The notes: generated by a model from the sequence alone, not told the origin. Positions 1 to 8,702 are shown, counted from the stretch's first letter. The stretch is 64,000 bases of DNA from Candidatus Thiodictyon syntrophicum (GCF_002813775.1 NZ_CP020372.1:248001-312000), one strand, 5' to 3'. A program made the numbers and translations.

Positions 1-739
1 CGGCCCCGGGGTGGTCCGGATTGGCCGCCTGGCGGGCCGCGCCGATGCGCGCCGCGGCGGCGGTGCGGTGGTGACCGTCGGCGATATAGAGCCGCTTCTG
101 GGCCTCGAAACCGGCCGTGAGTCGCTCGATCGCCCCCTGGTCCGAGACGACCCAGATCTGATGCCGCACCCCATCCCAGGTCCCGTCCGCGATGGTGCTG
201 TCGAGCGCCGGGGTCGTGCGGGCGACCGCGGCCAGGGTGTCGTCGATGGCCGGACTGGGGTTGTGGATCAGGTAGGCCGGGCCGGTCTGGGCGCCGAGCG
301 CCGCGATCTGCCGCACCCGGTCGTCTTCCTTGTCGGCGAGGGTGACCTCGTGGCGCCTGATCCGCCCGGCCCCGTAGGCGGCGAGCGAGGCCGCGACGAC
401 CAGCCCGGTCTGGATCTGATCGCCGCGGCTCAACCGGTAGCAGTAGTAGCAGGGTTGCCGATCGCGCACCAGCAGACCAGCCTCGCGCATCCGCGCGAAC
501 TGGTCAGCAGCCTGGGCATAGGCCGCCGGGCTATGGGGGTCGACGCCGGGCGCCAGGTCGATCTCCGGGCGCGACAGGTGCAGGAAGCTCCAGGGGCGCT
601 CGGCCGCGAGTCCCAGCGCCTCGGCCCGGTCCAGCACATCGTAGGGTGGAGCGAGGACTTCGGCGGCACGACCGGGGGCCGGGCGCAGGCCGGCGAAGGG
701 GGCGATCAGGGGCATGGCAGGGGGTTCGCTCGGGGTCAT
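1..739 (-). CDS. DUF1015 family protein, 3' part cut by window edge
   Basis: Read on the minus strand from ATG at 739 (a second in-frame ATG lies at 715) the frame stays open to base 1. The start reads MPLIAPFAGLRPAPGRAAEV followed by LAPPYDV, the typical DUF1015 opening, and a later FLHLSRPEIDLAPG block and YIADGHHR block also match the family. The family's biochemical role is not settled, so no function is given. The C-terminal part lies outside the window. The gene points away from the B12 locus and is separated from it by a hairpin repeat and a riboswitch. The family call is from remembered motifs and is fairly secure; the choice between the two start codons is not. Confidence 0.8.
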   Translation of the reverse strand, partial: MTPSEPPAMPLIAPFAGLRPAPGRAAEVLAPPYDVLDRAEALGLAAERPWSFLHLSRPEIDLAPGVDPHSPAAYAQAADQFARMREAGLLVRDRQPCYYCYRLSRGDQIQTGLVVAASLAAYGAGRIRRHEVTLADKEDDRVRQIAALGAQTGPAYLIHNPSPAIDDTLAAVARTTPALDSTIADGTWDGVRHQIWVVSDQGAIERLTAGFEAQKRLYIADGHHRTAAAARIGAARQAANPDHPGA

Positions 740-792
740 AGCGGTCACTATACCTACCCGGCGGCGGTGTTGGGGCGCGGCCGGTCCAAGCT

Positions 793-906
793 TTCGTTGT
801 CGTTGTCGTAATCGAACAATCCGATCACGACAACGACAACGACAACGACAACGACCAGGACAGCGTACCCGGGATCTCGGTCACCACATCAGTTCTGAGC
901 GCACCC
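793..906. repeat. GTTGTC hairpin repeat, copy 1 (family A)
   Basis: Short runs of GTTGTC are followed by a loop and a longer run of GACAAC, so the segment can fold into a hairpin. It continues through agcgtacccgggatc to a 21-base end (886-906) that matches, with one mismatch, the terminal inverted repeat of copy 2 at 30331-30584, in opposite orientation. The other terminus is not recognisable here, so this looks like a partial copy. A looser copy lies at 55379-55507. Confidence 0.75.
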
Positions 907-954
907 AGGGGCACCGCACACCTTGCCCGGCGCCACCCGGGCAGCGTAGACTTC

Positions 955-1192
955 AGTCCGCTTCAGGTGTCCCGCTGGCCTTCGCGCCCCAAGGGATGAA
1001 ACGGGAAGCCGGTGCCCACCCCGCTCGCACGGTGTGCCATCCCGGCGCTGCCCCCGCAACGGTAGACGAGTTGCGGCGGATCCTATCCGGTGCCCCCGGG
1101 TAGCCAGCCACTGCGTGACCACGCGGGAAGGCGATCCGCCCGGTGCCTGCTCGCTCGCAGGCCGCTCGTGAGCCCGGAGACCGGCCTCAAGC
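955..1192 (+). promoter_or_regulatory. Cobalamin riboswitch
   Basis: The leader of the B12 operon carries the hallmark blocks of the AdoCbl riboswitch in order: a GGTG block near 964, cgggaagccggtgc near 1002, the gctgcccccgcaacggta core near 1047, gccactg and gggaaggcga around 1107-1133, and the B12 box gagcccggagaccggcc at about 1170-1186. By family knowledge it senses adenosylcobalamin in the transcript and lowers expression of the genes that follow, here cobB and bluB. The outer P1 boundary is approximate. Confidence 0.93.
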
Positions 1193-1325
1193 GGTCACCC
1201 ACGCGGTGATCGATCCGGCATTGCGGTGGGCAATTGCACGGTGCCCGCGAGGCGCGCACGCGCGCTTTGCGTCCGCGCCTGTCTCTGCCCCCGCCCGCCG
1301 CCGTCTGCAATCCGGTGGGTTTTTC

Positions 1326-2618
1326 ATGTCAGTCTCGTGCCCGGCACTCTTCATCGCCGCCCCCGCCTCCGGTCAGGGCAAGACCACCGTCACGGCCGGA
1401 CTCGCCCGGCTCCAGCGCCGGCTCGGGCGCCGGGTGCGGGTCTTCAAGACCGGACCGGACTTCCTGGACCCCATGATCCTCGCGCGCGCCGCCGGGGCCC
1501 CGGTCTATAACTTGGACCTGTGGATGGGCGGCGAGGACCACTGCCGGGACCTGCTGCACCGCGCCGCGCGCGCGGTCGACCTGATCCTGGTCGAAGGTGT
1601 CATGGGTCTCTATGACGGCGAACCCAGCGGGGCGGATCTCGCCGCCCGCTTCGAGCTGCCGCTCCTGTGTGTGATCGATGCCGCCGCCATGGCCCAGACC
1701 TTCGCCGCCCTGGCCTTCGGGTTGACCCGTTTTCGCCCGGGGCTCACCACCGCCGGGGTCCTGGCCAACCGGGTCGGCGGCGCCGGTCATGCGGCGACAC
1801 TGACCGCGAAGCTGCCGGCGGACCTCCCCTTCCTGGGCACCCTGCCACGGGACCCGGGGCTGGAGTTGCCCCACCGTCACCTGGGACTCTGGCAGGCCGA
1901 CGAGGTGGCGGACCTGGACGCGCGGCTGGAACGGATCGCCGACGCACTGGCCCGGTCCGCGCTTGCTGACCTGCCCGCCCCCGTCGCCTTCCGCCCGGCG
2001 GCAGACCCGCCGCCGCCCGCCCGCACACTCGCGGGCCGGCGCATCGCCGTGGCCCGGGACCTGGCCTTTTCCTTTCTGTATCAGGCCAATCTGGATACGC
2101 TGGAGGCCGCGGGGGCGCACCTTTGCTTCTTCTCGCCCCTGGCGGACGCGGCGCTGCCCGCCTGCGATGCGCTCTATCTGCCGGGCGGCTACCCGGAACT
2201 GTATCTGGACCGGCTCGCCGCCAATGGGGCCATGAAGGCCGCCATTCGGGCCCATCAGGCGGCGGGGCGCCCACTGTTGGCCGAGTGCGGCGGACTCCTG
2301 TATCTGCTGGACACCCTGGCCGCCGTGGAGGGCGACCCGGCCCCCATGGTCGGCCTCCTGCCGGGCCAGGCGCGGATGCAGCCGCGGCTGGCCAACCTGG
2401 GGCTCCAGGGGGTCAGCCTGCCGGAGGGTCAACTGCGCGGTCATACCTTCCACCACTCGCACGCGCAGATCGCACTGGAACCCATCGCCCGCTCCCGGGC
2501 CCTGCGCGAACACGGCGCCCCGGAGTCGGTCTATCGGCTGGGCCGACTCACCGCGTCCTATCTGCACCTCTATTTCCCTTCCAACCCGAGCGCCGCCACC
2601 CGGCTGTTTCTACCATGA
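1326..2618 (+). CDS. cobB: Cobyrinate / hydrogenobyrinate a,c-diamide synthase
   Basis: Amidates the a and c carboxylates of (hydrogeno)cobyrinic acid using glutamine and ATP in cobalamin synthesis. The 430-residue protein starts MSVSCPALFIAAP and has a P-loop-like SGQGKTT at residues 15-21, a GPDFLDP block shortly after, and a C-terminal class I glutamine amidotransferase domain with nucleophile Cys321 in LLAECGG. Length is normal. An upstream in-frame start at 1143 lies inside or just beyond the riboswitch and was rejected. The stop overlaps the bluB start (ATGA), so the two are probably translationally coupled and both under the cobalamin riboswitch. The name is cobB in the aerobic and cbiA in the anaerobic nomenclature; the sequence alone does not decide which precursor is used. 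Confidence 0.93.
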   Translation: MSVSCPALFIAAPASGQGKTTVTAGLARLQRRLGRRVRVFKTGPDFLDPMILARAAGAPVYNLDLWMGGEDHCRDLLHRAARAVDLILVEGVMGLYDGEPSGADLAARFELPLLCVIDAAAMAQTFAALAFGLTRFRPGLTTAGVLANRVGGAGHAATLTAKLPADLPFLGTLPRDPGLELPHRHLGLWQADEVADLDARLERIADALARSALADLPAPVAFRPAADPPPPARTLAGRRIAVARDLAFSFLYQANLDTLEAAGAHLCFFSPLADAALPACDALYLPGGYPELYLDRLAANGAMKAAIRAHQAAGRPLLAECGGLLYLLDTLAAVEGDPAPMVGLLPGQARMQPRLANLGLQGVSLPEGQLRGHTFHHSHAQIALEPIARSRALREHGAPESVYRLGRLTASYLHLYFPSNPSAATRLFLP

Positions 2619-3271
2619 GCCACCGATATCCCGACCCCGAGGTCGCCGCGGTCTACCGCGCCATCTACGAGCGGCGCGACATGCGTCACTTCAAGCCCGA
2701 CCCGGTCGACGAGGCCGTGCTCGCCCGCCTGCTCGCGGCCGCCCATCAGGCCCCGAGCGTAGGCTATATGCAGCCCTGGCGCTTCATCCGCGTCCAGGAC
2801 CCGCAGCTGCGCCTGGCCATCCATGCCCTGACCCGCGAGGAGCAGGGACGGACGGCGCAGGCCTGCGGGGAGCGCGCCGAGCTGGTCCGCGGCCTGAAGC
2901 TGGAGGGCATCCTGGAGTGCGGCGAGTTGCTGGTCGTGGCCCTGCCCGAGGGGCGCGAGGCCTATGTGGTCGGCCGCCGCACCATGCCCGAAATGGACCT
3001 GTGCTCGGCCGCCTGCGCCATCCAGAACCTATGGCTGGCTGCCCGCGCCGAGGGGCTGGGGATGGGCTGGGTGTCGATCTATGACCCGGTCCGGCTCGAT
3101 CAATTGCTGGGGCTGCCCGCGGGCGCCCGCACCATCGCCGTGCTCTGCCTGGGGCATGTGGACGCCTTTTATCCGGAACCGATGTTGGAGACCCTGGGCT
3201 GGGACCGGCGCCGGCCCATGGCGGACCTGGTGTACCAGGACACCTGGGGCCGGGCGGTGCCGACGCCATGA
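2615..3271 (+). CDS. bluB: 5,6-dimethylbenzimidazole synthase
   Basis: A 218-residue flavin-destructase of the nitroreductase fold that, by family knowledge, converts reduced FMN with O2 to 5,6-dimethylbenzimidazole, the lower ligand of B12. Visible family features are the ERRDMRHFKPDPVDE opening, APSVGYMQPWRF near residue 50, and the GLGMGWVSIYDP block near 155. It overlaps cobB by four bases, which argues for co-translation and shared riboswitch control. The need for oxygen suggests the organism meets at least microoxic conditions. Confidence 0.93.
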   Translation: MSHRYPDPEVAAVYRAIYERRDMRHFKPDPVDEAVLARLLAAAHQAPSVGYMQPWRFIRVQDPQLRLAIHALTREEQGRTAQACGERAELVRGLKLEGILECGELLVVALPEGREAYVVGRRTMPEMDLCSAACAIQNLWLAARAEGLGMGWVSIYDPVRLDQLLGLPAGARTIAVLCLGHVDAFYPEPMLETLGWDRRRPMADLVYQDTWGRAVPTP

Positions 3272-3323
3272 GCGATCAGCCTGGGCCTGACCGGACCTTG
3301 ACCTATCGGCCAAGAAGAAGAAT

Positions 3324-3456
3324 TTCTCTCACGGAGACACGGAGACACAAAGTAGGAAATGCTTGATGTACAACCATCGACGACCACGACGAGGCTCCAT
3401 CCCGTGGACTTGTCGCCAGCCCTGTATGTTCCGGGTCTGCGTGTCTGCGTGAGAGG
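3324..3456. repeat. Inverted pair of short tandem words (family D, locus 1)
   Basis: The left arm at 3324-3349 repeats acggagacac; the right arm at 3436-3456 carries the reverse complement of a very similar word, ending in gtctgcgtgagaga. The arms could pair across about 85 bases. The unit is about 9 bases. The architecture resembles four other intergenic loci here (28437, 31595, 42516, 46138), each with a different word. Confidence 0.6.
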
Positions 3457-3467
3457 ATTCCGGAGCT

Positions 3468-4511
3468 ATGGGTAACGACATGGGTCCGGGTACCTTGCTG
3501 CCCCACGGCGGGCGGCTGCGGGCCGCCGCCGCGCGCTACCGGATACCGCTCGCCGACTGGCTGGACCTCTCCACCGGCATCAACCCCCGGGGCTGGCCGG
3601 TCCCGCCGGTGCCGGACCTCTGGCAGCGCCTGCCGGAGGAGGACGACGACCTGGAGCAGGCGGCGGCGCGCTACTACGGCACCGACTGGACTGGCGGGGC
3701 CGGCGCACTGTTGCCGGTGGCCGGCTCCCAGGCCGCGATCCAGGCCCTGCCGCGGCTGCGCCCGCCCGGACGGGTCGGCGTGATCGCACCCGGCTACGGC
3801 GAACACGCCCACGCCTGGCGGCGGACCGGACACGCGGTGCAACTGCTGCCGGTGGCGATGATCGAGGCCGCCCTCCCCGACCTGGGCGTGCTGGTGCTGA
3901 TCCATCCGAACAACCCGACCGGGGCGCGCTTTGCGCGCGCGGACCTGCTGCGCTGGCGCCGGGTGCTCGCCCAGCGCGGCGGCTGGCTGGTGATCGACGA
4001 GGCCTTCATGGACGCGACCCCGGGCGAAAGCCTGGCGAACCTTGGACCGCTGCCCGGCCTGATCCTGCTACGCTCACTCGGCAAATTCTTCGGGCTGGCC
4101 GGGGCCCGGGTCGGCTTCGTGCTGGCCGACCCGGCGCTGACCCAACCGCTCGCCGCCCAGCTCGGCCCCTGGACCATCGCCGCCCCGGCCCGCTGGGTCG
4201 CCGCCAAGGCCCTCGAGGATCACGCCTGGCAGGCGGCGGCCCGCGCACACCTCGCCGCCGCCGGCCCCCGGCTTGCGGCGCTCCTCACCCGCCACGGTCT
4301 CCCGCCGCAGGGCGGCTGCGCCCTGTTTCAATGGGTCCCTACCGTGCGGGCCCCCCTGCTCCATGAACACCTGGCCCGCGCCGGCATCCTGACCCGCCTT
4401 TTTGAGGCGCCGCTCGCCGTGCGCTTCGGCCTGCCCGGGAGCGAGGACGAGTGGACGCGCCTCGCTGACGCTTTAAGAAGTACGTTAGTACGGGAGTACG
4501 GGAGTACGTGA
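3468..4511 (+). CDS. cobC: Threonine-phosphate decarboxylase
   Basis: PLP enzyme of aminotransferase fold I that makes (R)-1-amino-2-propanol phosphate for the B12 nucleotide loop. The 347 residues show LDLSTGINPRGWP (33-45), LIHPNNPTG (144-152), VIDEAF (175-180) and the PLP lysine in LRSLGKFFG (Lys206). It follows bluB on the same strand after a 196-base gap filled by an inverted repeat, so shared transcription is plausible but not certain. The last codons run into tandem agtacg words (4477-4509), so the natural C-terminus may have been altered there. Called cobC in Pseudomonas and cobD in Salmonella nomenclature. Confidence 0.9.
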   Translation: MGNDMGPGTLLPHGGRLRAAAARYRIPLADWLDLSTGINPRGWPVPPVPDLWQRLPEEDDDLEQAAARYYGTDWTGGAGALLPVAGSQAAIQALPRLRPPGRVGVIAPGYGEHAHAWRRTGHAVQLLPVAMIEAALPDLGVLVLIHPNNPTGARFARADLLRWRRVLAQRGGWLVIDEAFMDATPGESLANLGPLPGLILLRSLGKFFGLAGARVGFVLADPALTQPLAAQLGPWTIAAPARWVAAKALEDHAWQAAARAHLAAAGPRLAALLTRHGLPPQGGCALFQWVPTVRAPLLHEHLARAGILTRLFEAPLAVRFGLPGSEDEWTRLADALRSTLVREYGST

Positions 4512-4582
4512 ACACCACGGTGCGGTCGGTCTGGTTGATCGTCACTGCCAACACGCGATTCACGCCGATCAGTAACCGATGA

Positions 4583-5251
4583 TCAGACACAGGACTGTCC
4601 GCACCTGCCCGTGACAACAGGCACCCACTCTTGCCCGCGATAGACCCGAACCGGATTGCCGCGGACCAGCCGGGTGTGCTGTTGCCAGCGCGCGGTGCCG
4701 CCCTCGCGCGCCTTGGTTTCGGCACGTTCAGCGAAGAGACTCGCCAGCCGGGCGAGCGCGAGCCGGCGGTTCAGGAGTTGCGAGCGCTCTTCCTGGGCAA
4801 TGGCGTGGAGCCCGGTCGGCAGATGAGTGACCCGGACGGCACTCTCCGTGCGGTTGACGTGCTGTCCGCCGGGACCGCTCGCGCGCAGTGTCTCGACCCG
4901 CACCGCCGTACTATCCCAGTGGTCGGCGGCGGGTTCCGCGAAGGCGGCCACGCTGACGAACCAGTTCTTGCGGGGGTGATGCGCCCGGTAGGGGCTGGCG
5001 CCAATCCACTGGATGGTCCCCAACCAACTGCGGACCTGCGCCGCCGCCCCCGTGCCACTGGCCCGTAGCAGGATCGAACGGGCATCGCCGCCATGCTCGC
5101 CGGGCGTGCGCGCGACTTCCGCCACAGTGAGCCCATGCTCGCTGAGATCCCGGATCAGCAGCGGGACCAGGCGCCCCACCACCCATTCGCACTCGGCCGG
5201 GCCGCGCCCGGCGGAGAGTTGCAGCCACAGGGTCGGCGCGTCCCCGCTCAC
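4583..5251 (-). CDS. prfH: Peptide chain release factor homolog PrfH
   Basis: A 222-residue class I release-factor-like protein. Its peptidyl-tRNA hydrolysis loop is intact (RASGPGGQHVNRTESAVRVTH, GGQ near residue 132), and it lacks the long codon-recognition domain of RF1/RF2, as expected for PrfH. By published family work PrfH acts with the RNA ligase RtcB2 to rescue and repair ribosomes cut in the 16S decoding centre. The GTG start (5249-5251) overlaps the stop of the upstream rtcB2 remnant as GTGA, so translational coupling survives although the partner has collapsed. The protein itself shows no frameshift. Confidence 0.88.
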   Translation of the reverse strand: MSGDAPTLWLQLSAGRGPAECEWVVGRLVPLLIRDLSEHGLTVAEVARTPGEHGGDARSILLRASGTGAAAQVRSWLGTIQWIGASPYRAHHPRKNWFVSVAAFAEPAADHWDSTAVRVETLRASGPGGQHVNRTESAVRVTHLPTGLHAIAQEERSQLLNRRLALARLASLFAERAETKAREGGTARWQQHTRLVRGNPVRVYRGQEWVPVVTGRCGQSCV

Positions 5252-5388
5252 GGCCGACCGCGCCGCGGTTTGCGCGCTCCCGGTTGACGATGGGCTGGAC
5301 GCCTGACCTTGTAGGTGAGCACCGGCCGCAGGGCCTCACCTTCGATCCAGGACTGATCGGAAGCGATGATTTGGTAGGACGGGGGCAT
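5248..5388 (-). pseudogene. rtcB2 remnant reduced to its two ends
   Basis: A 46-codon frame from ATG at 5388, preceded by a good ribosome site (gagga). It reads IIASDQSWIEGEA, which resembles the N-terminus of PrfH-associated RtcB ligases, and passes straight into LRPVLTYKVRR, which resembles their extreme C-terminus. About 350 internal codons with all metal and guanylation sites are absent, with the frame preserved. It sits 4 bases after the FtsZ-like gene and overlaps prfH. The identification rests on short end motifs plus the conserved rtcB2-prfH gene order. Confidence 0.65.
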
Positions 5389-5392
5389 GGGC

Positions 5393-6385
5393 TCAGATCC
5401 TCGAAGGATGGGTGGCACTGGTCTGGTCAGGGCCTATCCAGGTCAGCCCCAACACCCGCCGGCCGGTCGGCCACTCGGGATGCCCGTAGATCACCGCTAA
5501 GCGGGTACCCGTATCCGGCAGATGTTCGGTGAGTTGATCGTTTAACCAATTGAAGTCAGACATGGAACTATCATACCCGCCGTGCAGCCATGCCAGTACC
5601 CCGCCGGCAGGCCCCACATCCAGTTGCGTCCAGAGCCGCCGGAACGCACCCGTGCGGCGGGACTCGCGACTCCAGAGTGTCGCACCGGTGCGCAGCCTCA
5701 CACCCGTCTTCAGCACCTTGTGGATATCGGCGACATCATAGCCAATCGAGGTACGCGACAGCATCAGCAGGCCATCGACATGGGTGGTGATCGCCGCGGC
5801 GCGCAGGACCCCCCGCTGGGGACCGATATCGAACACGCCATCCAGGGCTGAGTGCAGGGGGGCGCGCCAAGGTGCGTCGGGGTCGCGGGCGTCGTCGCCG
5901 ACGATGAACGCGATGCGCAGGGCCGCCTCCTTCAGTCCGGCCAGGCGGTCCACCCAACCGGGTACCTGGGCGCGCGTCGCGGGGTCGTTGGCATCGACCA
6001 CCAGCGCGATAAAATCGAAGGGACGCAGGCGCGTCTCGATCCAGCGATCGAGTCCCGCCGGATCATCCCTGCCAGTTCGGAAACAGTCGATATCCCAGCC
6101 GGTCATGTGACTGGCGGCGTCCCAGGACGCCCTGGCCCGGACGCGCAGGGTATCGATCACCGCATCCGCTTCCGGACCCAGCGCGATACACGCCGGTACT
6201 GGCGGCCTCCTATCATCGAAGGGTCCCAGATTCGCGAGCCAAGCCTCGGTCTTGGTCGGCGTTGCGGATGCCGGCGGCGGCGCCGGGGCCAGTTTGCCCG
6301 GTTCGCCGATGATGTCGGCCAGTCCGCCGGTGACCTTCAGCGTGGCGCCCATCGCGAAGGCTTGCAGAATCTGACGTCGGTGCAT
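5393..6385 (-). CDS. Degenerate FtsZ-like protein with Tat-like leader
   Basis: 330 residues with no firm database-style identity. The first 25 residues (MHRRQILQAF, then a hydrophobic AMGATLKVTGG) resemble a twin-arginine leader. A proline/alanine-rich linker follows (about 30-47). From about residue 64 the order of segments parallels FtsZ: DFIALVVDAND stands where the GGGTGTG signature should be and lacks it; SIGYDVADIHKVL (213-225) matches the T7 loop with both aspartates kept; GGVLAWLHGG and DFNWLNDQLTE match the FtsZ C-terminal domain. So it may be an FtsZ homolog unable to bind GTP in its own pocket. It heads a tight group with the rtcB2 remnant and prfH. Alternative: a tubulin-fold protein with an unrelated role. 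Confidence 0.5.
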   Translation of the reverse strand: MHRRQILQAFAMGATLKVTGGLADIIGEPGKLAPAPPPASATPTKTEAWLANLGPFDDRRPPVPACIALGPEADAVIDTLRVRARASWDAASHMTGWDIDCFRTGRDDPAGLDRWIETRLRPFDFIALVVDANDPATRAQVPGWVDRLAGLKEAALRIAFIVGDDARDPDAPWRAPLHSALDGVFDIGPQRGVLRAAAITTHVDGLLMLSRTSIGYDVADIHKVLKTGVRLRTGATLWSRESRRTGAFRRLWTQLDVGPAGGVLAWLHGGYDSSMSDFNWLNDQLTEHLPDTGTRLAVIYGHPEWPTGRRVLGLTWIGPDQTSATHPSRI

Positions 6386-6706
6386 GCGCGGATACCCAGG
6401 GTGCTGTTGTCAAAGAGGTCTAGTGGTGCGGGCGGGTTGGCGGGTCAATGATTCAACAGGCAATAATCGCCGCTCGTTGACCAGCGGGACGGGCAGGCCG
6501 CCAGGGCAATCGCATCAAGTTCTACTAATATTCGCGCTCACTGATATATCACGCAAACCCTACATCTGAACTGCCCCCCAAGGCTACATGCCGTGTCCCT
6601 TTCCTATGTCACGAACACTTTGCGAACACTGCGCGTCTTCATGTTTACACTTTTCTTGTGTGATTGGCCCGACAAGTTGGGGAAAATGCCTCTGAAAAGG
6701 GCACAC
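6386..6706. other. Non-coding, promoter-like AT-rich stretch
   Basis: No gene is supported in these 321 bases. The part after 6540 is AT-richer than its surroundings. It probably holds the promoter of the minus-strand FtsZ-like gene (near 6390-6450) and ends at the CACAC target duplication of the neighbouring insertion sequence. Confidence 0.4.
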
Positions 6707-8669
6707 CCTAGGGTGTTCAATATCGGACCTATTTCACAAATTATCTTCATACAGTTTTAGTGTTTGATAACGAATCAATGAGAGCATGCCGACGCCGGGC
6801 CAGCATCGACGCACCGATATGCGCTTGCGCCCAGTGCTCGACATCAATCGTACGCACCGATTCCATCGCCTCCCGAATCAACGGAGTCGCCAGGTCGGCG
6901 ATGAAGGCAGGAATCGCAAGCAGCAGCTTGCCGATCTCCTTGAGTGGCCCCCTGGCGGTGAAGCATTTGTATTTCCCGAAGACCGATTCGATGATATCGG
7001 AGGATGCCAGCCAGACATTATCAGTCGGGATCTTGGCGGCTTCCACTGCCACCTTCGCGAGCATCTGTTGGGTAAAGGCCGCCGTGCGTGGGGTGAGCGT
7101 TGACTGCGGTGGCAGCGTGGCCTGGAGTGATTCCTGGGAGCCCCGCTGGAGGCCCTTGGATTTGAGGTGCGACTGAATCAGCTTGGATTGCGCCATCATT
7201 TGCGCGTAATCCACCAGGTCATCCCGGTAGGACAGTAGCCAGGCAAAGCCGTCAAGGAAGCGGCTGTACCCAGCGTCCGCTTGCTGCCAGAACACATCGT
7301 CGAGCGTATCACTCTCGAGGTCTGAGTGTGTCTGCAGTGCCTGGCAAAAAGCCGCCCGGTCGGGATAGCGAATGCCGACGATGGCCCGCAATGGGTGCGC
7401 CCGGGCGGCGCCGAACCGCGCGCACAGGTGCTCCCATGCCGGCCACTTCAGGACGTATTGCGCGCGGATCGCGCTGAAGTCGCCGCGATCATGGTAGGCG
7501 AGGAGCCGTTGTGCCCACCGCACCTGGACATCCAGATTCATGAAACGCGCCTTGAGGCGCTGCCGAGGCGGCAGCAAGAAGGCCAGATCGGTCTGCTGCA
7601 AGGCTGACCAGGCGTTGCGACAGTGCGCCAGCAAGGACTCCCAGCGCGCGTCCCGGCCCATCTCGGCCTTGAGCAGCGTCGCGATCAGATGAGAAATATC
7701 ATAAGTATAGACGCAGGCAGTGGCGTGCTCCTGAAACAAGGCGATGCCCTTGCGCAGGTCGCTGCCGTGGTCGGCAACGATCTGGACCGGGGGACCGGTG
7801 CGTTGCGCAACGCGCCTGAGCACGTTCGCGACCCACGCCCCCGTGCTGTGTGTGGTGATCTCCACGGCCAGCACCTGCATGGCGCCGTGACCCGGACTGT
7901 AACCGCTCCGAGCCAGTGCATTCACCGGAATACCCAGGATTACCAGGCACTTGGATGCCCCCAAGGCGATGGTATGATCAGCGACGTAGATCCAATCCGT
8001 GCGCCATTCCGGTTGGCGATTGAGGATCGCGAGACCGCAGCGATAGATCCAGTTCAGCACCGTGGTGTGGGCTGGCGCCGCCACCGGGAATGTCGCGCCG
8101 AACAGATTCAAGACCCGCGCCACGCCGCGACTGCCAAGCCCCGCGTGCAGATACAGCCGCATGGTCAACTGCATGACCATGACCGAATAGTGATGGCCGA
8201 CCGGCGGGGACAGCGCAAGCTGTGGTGGCTCATCCACTGGTTCGTCAGCCGCCGGCGCCGCGGCCTCTTCGGCGCCCGTTCGCCCACGCTCCGCCTTTAG
8301 CGCACGCGCCTTCCACTGCGCGCGGCTGTGCTCCAGATCCCGAATCTTGACCTCCGCGGCCCGCAGGCGCTGCTGCCGCTCCAACGCTTTCGCCTTCCAG
8401 GCATCACGTGACCGCTGGAACAGGTTGGCCAGACGGCTCACTGGGCTCTTGAATGCGTTCATCACGTCGTGCGCGCTCCGGCAAGGCGGTCAGATCACCG
8501 CGCCAGTAGGCTGGCCAACCGTTCGCCGTTTGTCAAGGGCTGGGCATGAGCTAGTGTCGCACCGTCATCGTACCCACCCGAGCACAGAACCGACAGCCGG
8601 GCCTTCCCGGCAACACGCTTCTTGCATGGGCTTTTCAGCGCCTTTTTGGGTCAGATTGAACATCCTAGG
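6707..8669 (-). mobile_element. Insertion sequence with 15-bp ends and CACAC duplication
   Basis: The end cctagggtgttcaat (6707-6721) and the end attgaacatcctagg (8655-8669) are inverted copies with 14 of 15 matches. The flanks CACAC at 6702-6706 and at 8670-8674 are identical, as expected of a 5-bp target duplication. The single large ORF between them is a DDE-type transposase-like protein. The element is 1963 bases and appears intact. I do not recognise the IS family. Confidence 0.75.
6747..8465 (-). CDS. DDE-type transposase-like protein
   Basis: A 572-residue protein filling the element at 6707-8669. The N-terminal 70 residues are basic and coiled-coil-like (RDAWKAKALERQQRLRAAE). Candidate acidic catalytic residues lie in WIYVADHTIALG, in QIVADHGSDLRKG and in the C-terminal SSDIIESVFGKYK, a D-D-E arrangement usual for transposases with an RNase H fold. 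The central segment is rich in aromatic residues and tryptophan. There is no frameshift. Family assignment within IS databases was not possible; the function call rests on the DDE pattern and the flanking inverted repeats. Confidence 0.7.
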   Translation of the reverse strand: MMNAFKSPVSRLANLFQRSRDAWKAKALERQQRLRAAEVKIRDLEHSRAQWKARALKAERGRTGAEEAAAPAADEPVDEPPQLALSPPVGHHYSVMVMQLTMRLYLHAGLGSRGVARVLNLFGATFPVAAPAHTTVLNWIYRCGLAILNRQPEWRTDWIYVADHTIALGASKCLVILGIPVNALARSGYSPGHGAMQVLAVEITTHSTGAWVANVLRRVAQRTGPPVQIVADHGSDLRKGIALFQEHATACVYTYDISHLIATLLKAEMGRDARWESLLAHCRNAWSALQQTDLAFLLPPRQRLKARFMNLDVQVRWAQRLLAYHDRGDFSAIRAQYVLKWPAWEHLCARFGAARAHPLRAIVGIRYPDRAAFCQALQTHSDLESDTLDDVFWQQADAGYSRFLDGFAWLLSYRDDLVDYAQMMAQSKLIQSHLKSKGLQRGSQESLQATLPPQSTLTPRTAAFTQQMLAKVAVEAAKIPTDNVWLASSDIIESVFGKYKCFTARGPLKEIGKLLLAIPAFIADLATPLIREAMESVRTIDVEHWAQAHIGASMLARRRHALIDSLSNTKTV

Positions 8670-8702
8670 CACACCCCTGGCGTAGAGGTGCGGAGAACTG
8701 AC

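Noticed and set aside
793..861. CRISPR-like array of short repeats
   Set aside because: The unit is six bases, without spacers, and is arranged as an inverted hairpin.
1329..2567. 412-codon minus-strand frame
   Set aside because: Lies entirely opposite cobB and shows no recognisable domain.
4583..5251. Standard RF2 or ArfB (YaeJ)
   Set aside because: The GGQ protein has an N-terminal domain longer than ArfB, lacks the RF2 codon-reading domain, and follows an rtcB2 relic, all of which fit PrfH.
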